This document shows, piece by piece, positions 52,356-61,342 of a stretch of 64,000 bases of DNA (within the stretch, counting starts at the first letter, position 1; each line of letters starts with the position of its first letter). The DNA is from Candidatus Leucobacter sulfamidivorax. Its GTDB lineage: Bacteria; Actinomycetota; Actinomycetes; Actinomycetales; Microbacteriaceae. Location: assembly GCA_016771945.1 (NCBI GenBank), contig QZLF01000002.1, positions 682,001 through 746,000 on the forward strand, given 5' to 3'. Under the pieces are notes generated by a model. That model searched no databases. It had not been told where the DNA came from and saw nothing but the letters and a program-made list of their open reading frames with translations. Both the position numbers and the translations under genes were made by a program.

Positions 52356-52936
52356 TCGGCGGCGATCCGCAGCGCCCGCAGCAGCTGCGCGGCCCGCTCC
52401 GGGTCCCGCGCCACCGTCGCGCCGATCTCGCGCAGCGCGCCCGCGAGCAGCACCGCGATCTCGGCCGCGGGGGCGTCCGGTGCGAGCAGGCCAGCGGCCT
52501 TCGCCCGCTCCAGATCCTCCGTCAGCATGATCGCGAAGGTGCGGGAGCCCGTGCCGGCGACGCTGCTCACCGGGCCGAGGGTGCCGGGGCCCATGATGCC
52601 GTAGAAGCGCCCCTCCGGTGTCGAGACGATGTCCGAGAAGGCCGTGGCGAGGGCGACGACGCGGTCGGTGAAGCCCTCGTGCTGCTCCCGCCGCGCGATG
52701 GCATCGGCGGTCAGGGCATCGGCGATGCGCGTGTAGGCGTCGCGCACGAGCTGGTCGCGACCGTCGGGGAAGTAGGTGTAGATCGTGCCGCGGGACACCC
52801 CGGCCCGCTGCGCCACGTCGTCGATCGTGATGCTCTCGAAGGGATTCTCGCCGAGCAGCACGGACATGGCGGCGAGGATCTCGTCGCGGGTGCGGATGCG
52901 GTTGCGCTCGCGCAATCCCAGGGGTTTCTTCGACAC
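52331..52936 (-). CDS. TetR/AcrR family transcriptional regulator
   Basis: 201 aa. The N-terminal DNA-binding domain shows RTRDEILAAMSVLLGENPFE, SITIDDVAQRAGVSRGTIYTYFPDGRDQL. The C-terminal ligand domain has a typical helical pattern. It lies between the kinase and amidohydrolase genes and is a candidate repressor of either the divergent kinase/lyase promoter or the amidohydrolase-ABC operon. The gene ends inside a set of 33-bp tandem repeats, which may have altered its C-terminus. Confidence 0.92.
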   Translation of the reverse strand: MSKKPLGLRERNRIRTRDEILAAMSVLLGENPFESITIDDVAQRAGVSRGTIYTYFPDGRDQLVRDAYTRIADALTADAIARREQHEGFTDRVVALATAFSDIVSTPEGRFYGIMGPGTLGPVSSVAGTGSRTFAIMLTEDLERAKAAGLLAPDAPAAEIAVLLAGALREIGATVARDPERAAQLLRALRIAADAMLAPRS

Positions 52937-53005
52937 GGACCGGACCTTCGGAATCTGATGGAGAGGGTGGGCGGTTTGCTCTCAGTCAACCACACGGTGC
53001 GGGAA

Positions 53006-53046
53006 CGGGGCGGGAGCCCGCGCGAGGCGCGCGGACTCCCGCCCCG
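53006..53046. terminator. Terminator after the amidohydrolase operon
   Basis: 19-nt arms (53006-53024 and 53028-53046; CGGGGCGGGAGCCCGCGCG against its near complement) with one mismatch and an AGG loop, 13 nt beyond the amidohydrolase stop and upstream of the TetR gene. Confidence 0.82.
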
Positions 53047-53058
53047 TCGGAGTCCCGG

Positions 53059-54717
53059 CTACGCGGCCTCGTGCACGAGCCGGCCCTCGAACCAGGTCTG
53101 CTCCACGCGGGTGCGGTGCACCTCGGGAGGATCGACCTCGAAGAGGTTGCGGTCGAGCACGATGAAGTCGGCCGACTTGCCGACCTCGATCGACCCGGTG
53201 CGCTCGCCGAGGCCCATCGCCTCGGCCGGGCTCTGCGTGTACGCCCGCAGCACCTCCTCGAGGCGCAGTGCCTGCTCGATGCCCAGGGTGCCCGGGAACG
53301 AGGGATCCGGGTTCGCCCGCGTCACCATGGTCTCGATGCCGATCCAGGGATCCGGGGTGGGCATCGCGCAGGGCCAGTCCGTGCCGGCCGAGAGCAGTGC
53401 GCCGGCGTCGACGAGTTCGCGCAGCGGCCACATGCGCTTCGCGAGGTCGTCGTTGAGCACGGCGCAGACCGCGATCGACATGTTGCTCGGGAACCACATC
53501 GCGGGGGAGATGTCGGGCACCACGTTCAGCTCCTTGAAGCGGGCCACGTCCTCCTTCGTGACGAACTCGACGTGGGCGATGTGGAAGATCGGGCCGGGAC
53601 CGCGCAGCTTCCGCACGATCTCGACGGCGTCGAGGATCTCGTGCACGCTGCCGTCGCCGGTCGCGTGCATCTTGCAGCCGAGGCCGCGCGAGGCGCAGAG
53701 GTCGAGCAGCTCAACGAGCTCGGGCATGGTGAAGTAGGAGACGCCGCGGTAGCACTCGCCGTGGTTGTGCCCCGGCTTGTAGGGCTCGAGGAACGTCGCC
53801 GTGTACGACATCGGGATGCCGTCGACGACGGCCTTCACGAAGTCCGGGCGCACGTGCTCGGTGCGGTACTGCTCGGACTTGTCGAGCAGGGTCACGCCGA
53901 CGTCGCCGACGCCGACGACGAAGTCGCGAGCGGGCATCGAGGCCACGACCCAGGAGTTCAGCTCGCCGGCCTGGTCGAGGTCGCTGAAGGCCTTCAGTGC
54001 CGATTCGAAGGTCGCGGCCTCCTGGGTGGCCGTGTAGCCGTAGGAGTTCATGATGCGGATCGACTCGGCGGCCGAGACCTGGTTGCGGTGGTCCTGGTCC
54101 GGGATCGCGTTCACCGCGGTCTCCTCGGCATGCCGCGAGGCGAGCTCCCACATGACGCCGGTGAGGCGGCCCTGGGCGTCGCGCACGTACTCGCCGCCCT
54201 CGAGGTTCGGGGTGTCCTCCCCGACGCCCATGAGGCCGAGCGTCACGGAGTTCACCCAGCGGTTGTGCTGCGTGTCGTCGCGCAGCAGCACCGGGTGGCC
54301 GGCCGCGGCCTCGTCGAGGCGCGCGAGATAGGAGGCGTCGGTGATCTCGTTCATTGCGAGGCTGCCGACGATGCCGCCGACGATCCACGCGCCTTCGGGC
54401 AGCTCGCCCGCAGCACTCGCCACGGTCTCGATGACGCGGTCGATCGACCAGGTGGGTTCGATGGGCAGCTCCCAGGCGGCCTGCTGACCGCCGAGCATCA
54501 GGTGCGAGTGGACGTCGACGAGGCCGGGCATGATCATGCGCCCGTCCGCGTCGATCCGCTGCGTCGAGTCGCCCGCGAGCGCCTCGATCTCGGCGGTCGT
54601 GCCGGTCGCGGTGATGACGCCGTCCGCGATCGCGAAGGCCTCGGTCCAGGAGTCCTCCGCGTCGACGGTGAAGACGCGCGCGTTCACGACGATGGTGTCC
54701 GGTGTCTGGGTGGTCAT
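53059..54717 (-). CDS. Amidohydrolase family protein (Amidohydro_3, YtcJ-like)
   Basis: 552 aa. Metal-dependent hydrolase of the Amidohydro_3 type: IVVNARVFTVD start, PGLVDVHSHLMLGG with two metal His, GCKMHATGDGSVHEILD and IFHIAHVEFV with further His ligands, LSAGTDWPCAMPTPD with the catalytic Asp, and C-terminal IEVGKSADFIVLDRNLFEV. The likely reaction is hydrolysis of an amide, carbamate or cyclic imide. It is the last gene of a run with a permease, ATPase and binding protein, so its substrate is probably the imported compound. Confidence 0.9.
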   Translation of the reverse strand: MTTQTPDTIVVNARVFTVDAEDSWTEAFAIADGVITATGTTAEIEALAGDSTQRIDADGRMIMPGLVDVHSHLMLGGQQAAWELPIEPTWSIDRVIETVASAAGELPEGAWIVGGIVGSLAMNEITDASYLARLDEAAAGHPVLLRDDTQHNRWVNSVTLGLMGVGEDTPNLEGGEYVRDAQGRLTGVMWELASRHAEETAVNAIPDQDHRNQVSAAESIRIMNSYGYTATQEAATFESALKAFSDLDQAGELNSWVVASMPARDFVVGVGDVGVTLLDKSEQYRTEHVRPDFVKAVVDGIPMSYTATFLEPYKPGHNHGECYRGVSYFTMPELVELLDLCASRGLGCKMHATGDGSVHEILDAVEIVRKLRGPGPIFHIAHVEFVTKEDVARFKELNVVPDISPAMWFPSNMSIAVCAVLNDDLAKRMWPLRELVDAGALLSAGTDWPCAMPTPDPWIGIETMVTRANPDPSFPGTLGIEQALRLEEVLRAYTQSPAEAMGLGERTGSIEVGKSADFIVLDRNLFEVDPPEVHRTRVEQTWFEGRLVHEAA

Positions 54718-54738
54718 GGTGGTGCCTTTCGTGTGCGG

Positions 54739-55776
54739 TCAGCGCCTGGAGGTGCGCCGTTTCTCGTTGAGGTAGTTCAGGCCGGCGGCGAGTATCAGCA
54801 CGGTGCCGGTGGCGATGCTCTGCCAGAAGCTCGGGATGCCGATGAGGGTGAGCCCGTTCTGCAGGGTGCCGAGGAAGAGCACGCCGATCACGACGCCGAC
54901 GACGCTGCCGGATCCGCCGGTGAAGCTGATCCCGCCCAGCAGCAGCGCGGTGAGCACCGTGATCTCGAAGCCCACGCCGAGCGAGCCGGAGGAGGCCGAG
55001 CCGAGGCGGCTCGCGCTGATGATGCCGCCGAAGCCGGCGAAGATCGCGACGATGATGTACAGGGTCATCGGGACGAGTCTGACGCGCAGGCCGGACAGGT
55101 AGGACGCGGCCGGGTTCGATCCGATGGCGTAGACGTGCCGGCCCGCGGCGACCTTCGCGGCGAAGATCCACCCGATGATCGCGACGACCGCGGAGATGAT
55201 GATCGGGATCGGGATGCCCGCCACAGCGCCACCGCCGATCATGCGGAAGTCGGACGGGAAGTCCGACAGCGGCAGGGAGCTCACCCCCCGGGTGATGCCG
55301 TAGGCGAGGGAGAGGGTGCCGAGGGTGACGATCAGCGGGGAGAGTTTCGTGACGCTGATCAGGGTCGCGTTCAGGAGGCCGATGATCGCGCAGGCGAGGA
55401 GGGCGACGAGGATCGCCACCACGGTGGGCACCCCCTGGGTGAGGAGCATCGCGGTGGTGATGCCGCCCAGGCCCACGACGGAGCCGATCGAGAGGTCGAC
55501 GTAGCCGGAGATCAGCAGCAGTGCGGCGGGGATCGACACGATCAGCAGCACCGCGGAATCCAGCAGGATGCCGCGGAGGTTCGCCGGGTTCAGGAACACT
55601 CCGGTGGCGAGCTGGAAGATGAGGCCGAGGGCGATCAGGCCCAGCAGCAGGATGTTCTGCATCGCCCCGGCGCGCAGGCGGCGGGCGATGGTCGGGCGCT
55701 CGGTGTCCGGCTCCGGCGCGGTGGCGGGACCGGTGACGGCGTCGGTGGCGGGAGTGGGTTCGCTGGGAGCGGTCAT
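54739..55776 (-). CDS. ABC transporter permease, ribose/RbsC type
   Basis: 345 aa from ATG 55776, overlapping the ATPase stop (ATGA). A hydrophilic N-terminal ~35 residues precede about nine to ten helices, with PAALLLISGYVDLSIGSVVGL, VTLGTLSLAYGITRG and GRHVYAIGSNPAASYLSGL, all characteristic of BPD_transp_2 permeases. It should form a homodimeric channel with the downstream-named ATPase and binding protein. The solute is not necessarily a sugar; context suggests an amide- or nucleoside-like compound. Confidence 0.92.
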   Translation of the reverse strand: MTAPSEPTPATDAVTGPATAPEPDTERPTIARRLRAGAMQNILLLGLIALGLIFQLATGVFLNPANLRGILLDSAVLLIVSIPAALLLISGYVDLSIGSVVGLGGITTAMLLTQGVPTVVAILVALLACAIIGLLNATLISVTKLSPLIVTLGTLSLAYGITRGVSSLPLSDFPSDFRMIGGGAVAGIPIPIIISAVVAIIGWIFAAKVAAGRHVYAIGSNPAASYLSGLRVRLVPMTLYIIVAIFAGFGGIISASRLGSASSGSLGVGFEITVLTALLLGGISFTGGSGSVVGVVIGVLFLGTLQNGLTLIGIPSFWQSIATGTVLILAAGLNYLNEKRRTSRR

Positions 55777-57380
55777 GATTCGGCAACCTCGGGTGCGGTG
55801 GGGTCGGGATCGGGGGCCGCGTCCGCGGCCGTGGCCTCTGCGGTGTCGGCGCCGTGGGAGGCGAGGGAGATGAGCCGGGTATCGGTCGCGGTGCGGGCGT
55901 TCAGCTCGGCGACGACCTCGCCGCCGCGCACGACCAGGATCCGGTCGGCGAGATCGAGCATCTCCTCCGGGTCGCTCGAGGAGAACAGCACGGCGACGCC
56001 GCGCCGGTCCGCGAGGGTGCGCAGGCTGCGGTAGATGTCCGCGCGCGCGCCGACATCGACGCCCTGGGTGGGTCCGTCCAGCAGCAGCACGCGGGGCTCT
56101 TCGGAGGCGTAGGCGGCACGGCCGAGCATGACCTTCTGCTGGTTCCCGCCCGAGAGCGTCCCGATCATCGACCGCGCGGTCGCGCGCAGGTCGAAGGCTC
56201 GCACCGTCTCGTCGTACAGGCCCCGCTCGGCCCGGCTGTCGCGCCACCCGCCCCGGCTGAGCCGGGGGAACGCAGAGATGAGCATGTTGTCGAAGACGGA
56301 CATGCCGTGCAGCACACCGCTGCGGGCGCGGTCCGCGCCGACGAGGTGCACGCCGGAGCGTGAGGCCTGGGCGGGGGAGGAGAACGCGGTGCTCTGCCCC
56401 GAGAAGCGCACGATGCCCGAGCTCGCCCGGCGGGCTCCGGCGAGGGTCTCGAGGAACTCGCCGCGGCCCGAGCCGAGCATGCCGAACAGGCCCACGATCT
56501 CACCGGGGGCGAGCGTGAGGTCCATCGGCCCGAAGCCGTCTCCGTGCAGGCCGGTCGTCTCGATCGCCGGGGCGTCGTCCGCTCGCGCGGTGACGCGCAG
56601 CAACGCGGTCTCGGAGGGCACGGGGTGGGCGGCCCGGTCGCCCGAGATCAGACGCACGAGATCGGCGCGGGTGAGCTCGCGCGCGGATCCGGAGAACGAG
56701 ACCCGCCCGTCTTCGAGCACCGTGACCTCGTCCGCGAGCCGCTCGACCTCCTGCAGCAGGTGGGTGACGTAGATGATGCCGAGCCCCTCGCCCCGCAACT
56801 GCAGGATCAGAGACCCGAGTCGCTGCGACTCGGTGTCCGACAGTGCCGCGGTGGGTTCGTCGAGGATCAGCAGCCGGGTGTCCCGGCGCAGCGCCTTCGC
56901 GATCTCCACGAGCTGCCGCTGCGCGGCGGGCAGCTGCGACACGAGATCCCCGGGCCGGCAGGACGCGCCGACGCGCTCGAGCAGGCGGCGGGTCTCGGCG
57001 ACCTGCTCGCGACGGCGGAGGAACCCGCCGCCGGTGATCTCGTCGCCCAGGAACACGTTGTCGGCGACGCTGAGCGAATCGACCAGGCTGAGGTGCTGGT
57101 GGATGACCGAGATGCCGTGCTGGTTCGCCTCGCGGGGCCCGGTGAACTGCCGTGGCTCGCCCTCGAGCACGATCGTGCCCTCGGTGAGCGGGTTCGCGCC
57201 GCCGATGATCTCGATGAGCGTGGACTTGCCGGCGCCGTTGTGGCCGAGCAGCGCGTGGATCGTACCCGGGTGCACGGTGAGGTCCACACCGCGGAGGGCC
57301 GCGAACACGCCATAGCGCTTCACGGCCCCCCGCACGGCGAGGATCTCCGGTGCCGCGGGGGCGGAGGAGACGGTCGTCAT
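55773..57380 (-). CDS. ABC transporter ATP-binding protein, RbsA type (two ATPase domains)
   Basis: 535 aa with duplicated ATPase domains. Domain 1 has Walker A GHNGAGKSTLIE and signature VSQLPAAQRQLVEIAKAL with LLILDEPTAAL. Domain 2 has a degenerate Walker A (GMLGSGRGEFLE) and signature LSGGNQQKVMLGRAA with LLLDGPTQGVDVGA. This asymmetry is normal for RbsA-like proteins. It starts 4 nt after the binding-protein stop and overlaps the permease, so the order is binding protein, ATPase, permease, amidohydrolase. Confidence 0.94.
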   Translation of the reverse strand: MTTVSSAPAAPEILAVRGAVKRYGVFAALRGVDLTVHPGTIHALLGHNGAGKSTLIEIIGGANPLTEGTIVLEGEPRQFTGPREANQHGISVIHQHLSLVDSLSVADNVFLGDEITGGGFLRRREQVAETRRLLERVGASCRPGDLVSQLPAAQRQLVEIAKALRRDTRLLILDEPTAALSDTESQRLGSLILQLRGEGLGIIYVTHLLQEVERLADEVTVLEDGRVSFSGSARELTRADLVRLISGDRAAHPVPSETALLRVTARADDAPAIETTGLHGDGFGPMDLTLAPGEIVGLFGMLGSGRGEFLETLAGARRASSGIVRFSGQSTAFSSPAQASRSGVHLVGADRARSGVLHGMSVFDNMLISAFPRLSRGGWRDSRAERGLYDETVRAFDLRATARSMIGTLSGGNQQKVMLGRAAYASEEPRVLLLDGPTQGVDVGARADIYRSLRTLADRRGVAVLFSSSDPEEMLDLADRILVVRGGEVVAELNARTATDTRLISLASHGADTAEATAADAAPDPDPTAPEVAES

Positions 57381-57384
57381 GGGA

Positions 57385-58386
57385 TCAGTCGAACTGGGCG
57401 ATCAGCTCGTCGAGCTCGGGCGCGTCCTTGGTCGCCATGACCGGCACCGCCGACCAGGTGGTGCTGCCGGTGCCCTCGATCGCGGCAATGGAGGTCTGCA
57501 CGAGCGCACGGCCGACCTCGGAGAGGTTCAGCGCGATGGTGGCCTTCACGTAGCCGTTGCCGTCGCGGATGTCCTTCAGCACGTTCGGGGCGCCGTCGTT
57601 GCCGGCGATGAAGCTGGTCGCGACGTCCTTGCCGGCCTCCTGGAAGGCGTTCGCGGCGCCGATCGCCGTGTCGTCGTTCACGGCGAGCACGTAGTCGATC
57701 GAGGGATCGGCGACGAGCTTGGCCTGGGTGACCGAGGAGCCCTCATCGGAGCCGAGCGCCAGCTCCTGGACGACCGTGAGGCCCGGAGCGTACTTCTTCA
57801 GGCCCTCGATCATGCCGTCGGTGCGCTGGCGGCCGAGCTCGACGGTGTCGTTGCCGAGCACGAGCACGGTGCCGCTCGTGATGCCCTGCGCGTCGAGCCA
57901 CTCGCCCAGCGCCTTGGCGGTGAGCTCGCCGGACTCGGTGTTGGCGAGGTCGAGCGAGCCGTCCTCGCCCTCCATGTTGCCGCCGTAGGTGATCCACTTG
58001 GTCCCGGCGGCCTGGGCCTGCTGCAGCGTCGGGGCGAGCGCGCTCGTCTCGATCGGGAAGGAGACGATGGCGCCGACGCCGCGGGAGATCATCGTGCCGA
58101 GGTTCGCGACCTGCTTGTCGAGCGAGGCCTCGTCCTCCGTGGTGAGCAGCTCGTAGCCCTGCGCGTCGGCCTCCTCCTGAGCCGCGGAGAGCACGATCGG
58201 GTAGACCGGCAGCATCGTGTAGGGGTAGTCGAAGACGATGCTGCGGTTCACCTCGCCCGAGCCCTCCGTGCCGGAGGAGTCGTTCGTGGCGGAATCGGGG
58301 CCCGTGCAGGCGGCGAGGGAGACGGCTGCGGCCAGGGCGACGGCGCCTGCGGCGAGGCGCTTCCCGGTGCGTCGGTTGAAGAGCAT
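57385..58386 (-). CDS. Sugar-type periplasmic-binding lipoprotein (Peripla_BP_4)
   Basis: 333 aa. The signal peptide runs to lipobox VSLAACTGP. The mature domain shows SIVFDYPYTMLPVYPIVLSAA, SFPIETSALAPTLQQA, YVLAVNDDTAIGAANAFQEAG and GYVKATIALNLSEVGRAL, the pattern of RbsB-like solute-binding proteins. It is first in the transporter/amidohydrolase operon, so the A+T-rich segment 58440-58524 upstream probably holds the regulated promoter. Confidence 0.92.
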   Translation of the reverse strand: MLFNRRTGKRLAAGAVALAAAVSLAACTGPDSATNDSSGTEGSGEVNRSIVFDYPYTMLPVYPIVLSAAQEEADAQGYELLTTEDEASLDKQVANLGTMISRGVGAIVSFPIETSALAPTLQQAQAAGTKWITYGGNMEGEDGSLDLANTESGELTAKALGEWLDAQGITSGTVLVLGNDTVELGRQRTDGMIEGLKKYAPGLTVVQELALGSDEGSSVTQAKLVADPSIDYVLAVNDDTAIGAANAFQEAGKDVATSFIAGNDGAPNVLKDIRDGNGYVKATIALNLSEVGRALVQTSIAAIEGTGSTTWSAVPVMATKDAPELDELIAQFD

Positions 58387-58439
58387 GAGGGTTTCCTTTC
58401 GGCGGTGAACGGATCGCCACGGGGGCGAGTCACCGAAAG

Positions 58440-58524
58440 TGAACCATACTCGGGGTTCTCTGTCTATACGGAGAGTCTAGAAATAACACCGACGAAACAA
58501 TTTTGTTACCTTACGGTCAGTAAT
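58440..58524 (-). promoter_or_regulatory. A+T-rich promoter region of the ABC/amidohydrolase operon
   Basis: The gap between the P1 peptidase stop and the binding-protein start holds A+T-rich DNA with an AACAATTTTGTT near-palindrome and TATAGA / TATTTC boxes reading toward the binding-protein gene. Which -10 is used cannot be decided. The region also follows the peptidase gene without an obvious terminator, so read-through is possible. Confidence 0.45.
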
Positions 58525-59685
58525 TCATTCGCCGAAGGCGGCGCGCACCTCCGCGTGGGGCAGGGCGAAGCTCGCGTGGCCGTCGCGCCCGACCATGTCC
58601 TCGGCCGCCACGAGGGTGTTCAGCACGGCCTCCTCCGTCGCCTCCACGACCGCGGCGTAGAGCGGATCGATGCGCCCCCATGCCACATGGGCCAGCTGCT
58701 CGATGGGGTCGGCGCCGAGTGCCATCCGCGAGGCGAGCGCGCCCTCGTTGGCCGTCGACAGGGCGAGGAAGATGTCGCCCGAGAAATGACTGCCCGTGGT
58801 GCCGGTGCGTGCGAGACCGAGCGGCACGCGGCGGGCGAGCGCTTCGCACTGCCCGGGCAGCAGCGGTGCGTCGGTGACGACGATGCCGATGACGCTGCCG
58901 GCGCCCGCCCGTATCCGGGCGCCCGCGCCGGCCTCGCGCTCGAACCAGCCGCTCGTCTCCATCGGGTTCGGCGCCTGGGACTCGCGGCCCAGACGCCGGC
59001 CCGCGACCCGCAGCTCGGCCCGCGATCCGAAGTTCGCCTGCAGCAGCACGCCCACCGTCCAGTGTTCGTCCCCGATCCGGACGCGCCGGGACGCGGTGCC
59101 GGTGCCGCCCTTGAAGCCGTAGCAGTTCATGCCGGTGCCGCCGCCCACATTGCCCTCGGCGACGACCCCTCCTCTCGCGGCGTCGAGCGCGGCCATCGCG
59201 TGCTCGGGGCGCACGAGCTCGGCGTTGATCGAGTTCAGGTAGCCGTCCCAGGTCTCGCCCACCACCGGCAGCATCCAGGCCGCGGCGCTCGCCGGGTGAT
59301 GGATCGCCATCCATCGATCGACCCCCGTGTGCACGGCGCCGACCGCGTGCGAGTTCGTGATGCAGATCGGCGCCTGCAGCTGCCCCGCCTCCTCGATCCA
59401 GCTGCGCCCGGTGAGCTCGCCGTTCCCGTTCAGCACGGCGACGCCGGCGGCGCAGGGGGAGCCCGCCCGCGCGCGTCCCCGGGGCAGGATCGCGGTGACT
59501 CCCGTGCGCGCGACCGCCGGCTCGTCGGCGACGAGCGTGGTGAAGCCGACCTCGAGGCCGGGCACATCGGTGATGGCGTTCAACGGGCCCGGCTCGCCGT
59601 CGAAGACGATGCCCAGATCGCGGGCGCGGGGACGCCGGTGTCCGTCGGCCGCAGCCGGATCCGAATCCGTCGAAATATTGAACAT
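58525..59685 (-). CDS. P1 family peptidase (DmpA/BapA-like aminopeptidase)
   Basis: 386 aa. N-terminal-nucleophile enzyme of family S58. The self-cleavage site is at Gly263-Ser264 in IRAGAGSVIGIVVTDAPLLP, with Ser264 becoming the catalytic N-terminus of the beta subunit. LNAITDVPGLEVGFTTL, GNVGGGTGMNCYGFKGG and GTTGSHFSGDIFLALSTAN are conserved. Such enzymes release N-terminal D- or beta-amino acids from peptides or amides. It diverges from an APC permease and precedes the ABC operon, which suggests import plus hydrolysis of small peptides or amides. Confidence 0.92.
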   Translation of the reverse strand: MFNISTDSDPAAADGHRRPRARDLGIVFDGEPGPLNAITDVPGLEVGFTTLVADEPAVARTGVTAILPRGRARAGSPCAAGVAVLNGNGELTGRSWIEEAGQLQAPICITNSHAVGAVHTGVDRWMAIHHPASAAAWMLPVVGETWDGYLNSINAELVRPEHAMAALDAARGGVVAEGNVGGGTGMNCYGFKGGTGTASRRVRIGDEHWTVGVLLQANFGSRAELRVAGRRLGRESQAPNPMETSGWFEREAGAGARIRAGAGSVIGIVVTDAPLLPGQCEALARRVPLGLARTGTTGSHFSGDIFLALSTANEGALASRMALGADPIEQLAHVAWGRIDPLYAAVVEATEEAVLNTLVAAEDMVGRDGHASFALPHAEVRAAFGE

Positions 59686-59756
59686 TGTTCGATCCTCTCT
59701 TTATGATTACACTACCCGCAAGAACCGTTGCTGTCATCGATTCCGATCAATGTTCA
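59679..59756. promoter_or_regulatory. Inverted repeat TGAACATTG ... CAATGTTCA in the divergent peptidase/permease promoter
   Basis: TGAACATTG (59679-59687) overlaps the peptidase start codon, and its exact complement CAATGTTCA (59748-59756) lies 60 bp away on the permease side. Paired half-sites flanking a divergent promoter suggest a shared operator, perhaps bound by the TetR protein at 61343. Confidence 0.5.
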
Positions 59757-59824
59757 GTTTCAACTCGGTTCCGGGACTCGGGACCTCGCTCCCGAGCACC
59801 ACGCTCACAGACAAAGGAGTCACC

Positions 59825-61333
59825 ATGACCACCGCCTCCGCGCCCCCGGAAGAAACCCGGCAGTCCGCTCGGCAAGGCTCGCTCGCCTCGGGGCGCCTCG
59901 GCACCTGGGACATCGTCTTCTTCGTGATCTCGGCCGCGGCGCCGCTCACCGTCATCCTCAGCGGCGCCGTCACCTCGTTCCGCATGGGCGGCATCGGCGC
60001 CCCCGGGGCGATCCTCTTCTGCGCCGTCGTGCTGATCTTCTTCGCGCTCGGCTTCACCGCCATGTCGAAGAGCGTACGCAACGCGGGCGCCTTCTACGCC
60101 TACGTCTCGCGGGGCATCGGCAAGCCCTTCGGCCTCGGCGTCTCGTCGGTGACCGTCTTCGCCTACATCTCGCTCGTGATCTCCTTCTACGGCTTCATCG
60201 GGTTCTTCGCCCAGTTCACCTTCCTCGAACTCTTCGGCCTCGATCTGCCCTGGGGCGTCTGGTCGCTCCTCGCGGTGGCGATCGTCGCCTTCCTCGGGTA
60301 CCGCAAGGTGGACGTGGGGGCGAAGGTGCTCGCCGTGCTGCTCACCCTCGAGGTCGCGATCCTGCTCGTCCTCGCCGTGGCCGCGCTCGCCGACGGCGGT
60401 CCGGAGCCCTGGAGCCTCGCCTCCTTCTCGATCGACAACGTCTTCCTGGCCCCGGCGGCCGGCACGCTGTTCATCATCGGCTTCGGGGCCTACCTCGGCT
60501 TCGAGAGCACGGCCATCTACACCGAGGAGGCGAAGCGACCCGAGCGCACGATCCCGCGCGCGACCATCATCGCGATCGCCTTCCTCGGCCTCTTCTACGC
60601 CTTCACCTTCTGGATCCTCACGGTCGCGTTCGGCGTCGACGGCGTGATCGAGATGGCCCGCAGCGACGCCTTCGAGACCATGGTGATCGAGGGCACCGGC
60701 CGGCTCGCCGGCGCCTGGGCGGCCTTCGCGATGAAGATCCTCATCGTCACGAGCTTCTTCGCCTGCGTGCTCGCCTTCCACAACGCCTGCACCCGCTACC
60801 TCTTCTCGCTCGGCCGCGAGGGCCTGCTGCCGCGCGTGCTCGGCCGTTCGAGCGCCCGCTCGCAGTCGCCCGCGGTGGCGAGCCTCACCCTCAGCGCGAT
60901 CTGCGCAGTGGTCGTGGTCATCGCCATCCTCGTGCAGGCGGATCCCTTCCTCGGACTCGCCCTCTGGACCTACGCGACCGGCGTGCAGGGGCTCGTCTTC
61001 GCGCAGGCCTTCACCGCGATCGCCGTGGTCTGGTACTTCGCGCGCGACCGCCGCGGCTTCAGCGTCTGGCGGGTGATCGTCGCACCGGCCCTCGGCGCGC
61101 TCGGGCTCATCGCGGGGTACATCCTCATCGTCACGAACTTCGAAGTCGTGACCGGGCTCGAGGGGCCGATCAACCAGCTGCTGCTCCTGCCGACGCCGGG
61201 CCTCTTCATCGGCGGCCTCGTCGTCGGGCTCGTGCTCAAGGCGCGCAAGCCCGAGTACTACGCGGGCCTCACGCAGACCATTCCCGTGCAGGATGCGGAG
61301 GAGGAGCCCGCGCGGCTCGGCTCGGGCAACTAG
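59825..61333 (+). CDS. APC family amino acid/amine permease
   Basis: 502 aa with about twelve helices. ATG 59825 is preceded by AAAGGAG. GTWDIVFFVISAAAPLTVILSG at helix 1 with the broken-helix pattern, FRMGGIGAPGA, and FIIGFGAYLGFESTAIYTEEAKRPERTIPRA (the conserved GFE...EEA.P.RT segment) identify the APC superfamily. It probably imports amino acids or amines released by, or feeding, the divergent P1 peptidase. A TetR gene follows 9 nt downstream. Confidence 0.92.
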   Translation: MTTASAPPEETRQSARQGSLASGRLGTWDIVFFVISAAAPLTVILSGAVTSFRMGGIGAPGAILFCAVVLIFFALGFTAMSKSVRNAGAFYAYVSRGIGKPFGLGVSSVTVFAYISLVISFYGFIGFFAQFTFLELFGLDLPWGVWSLLAVAIVAFLGYRKVDVGAKVLAVLLTLEVAILLVLAVAALADGGPEPWSLASFSIDNVFLAPAAGTLFIIGFGAYLGFESTAIYTEEAKRPERTIPRATIIAIAFLGLFYAFTFWILTVAFGVDGVIEMARSDAFETMVIEGTGRLAGAWAAFAMKILIVTSFFACVLAFHNACTRYLFSLGREGLLPRVLGRSSARSQSPAVASLTLSAICAVVVVIAILVQADPFLGLALWTYATGVQGLVFAQAFTAIAVVWYFARDRRGFSVWRVIVAPALGALGLIAGYILIVTNFEVVTGLEGPINQLLLLPTPGLFIGGLVVGLVLKARKPEYYAGLTQTIPVQDAEEEPARLGSGN

Positions 61334-61336
61334 GCT
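61331..61336 (+). promoter_or_regulatory. -10 box TAGGCT, predicted leaderless start of the TetR-like gene
   Basis: TAGGCT overlaps the permease stop codon and ends 6 nt before ATG 61343. It could give the regulator expression independent of the permease. Confidence 0.45.
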
Positions 61337-61342
61337 TGGGCC

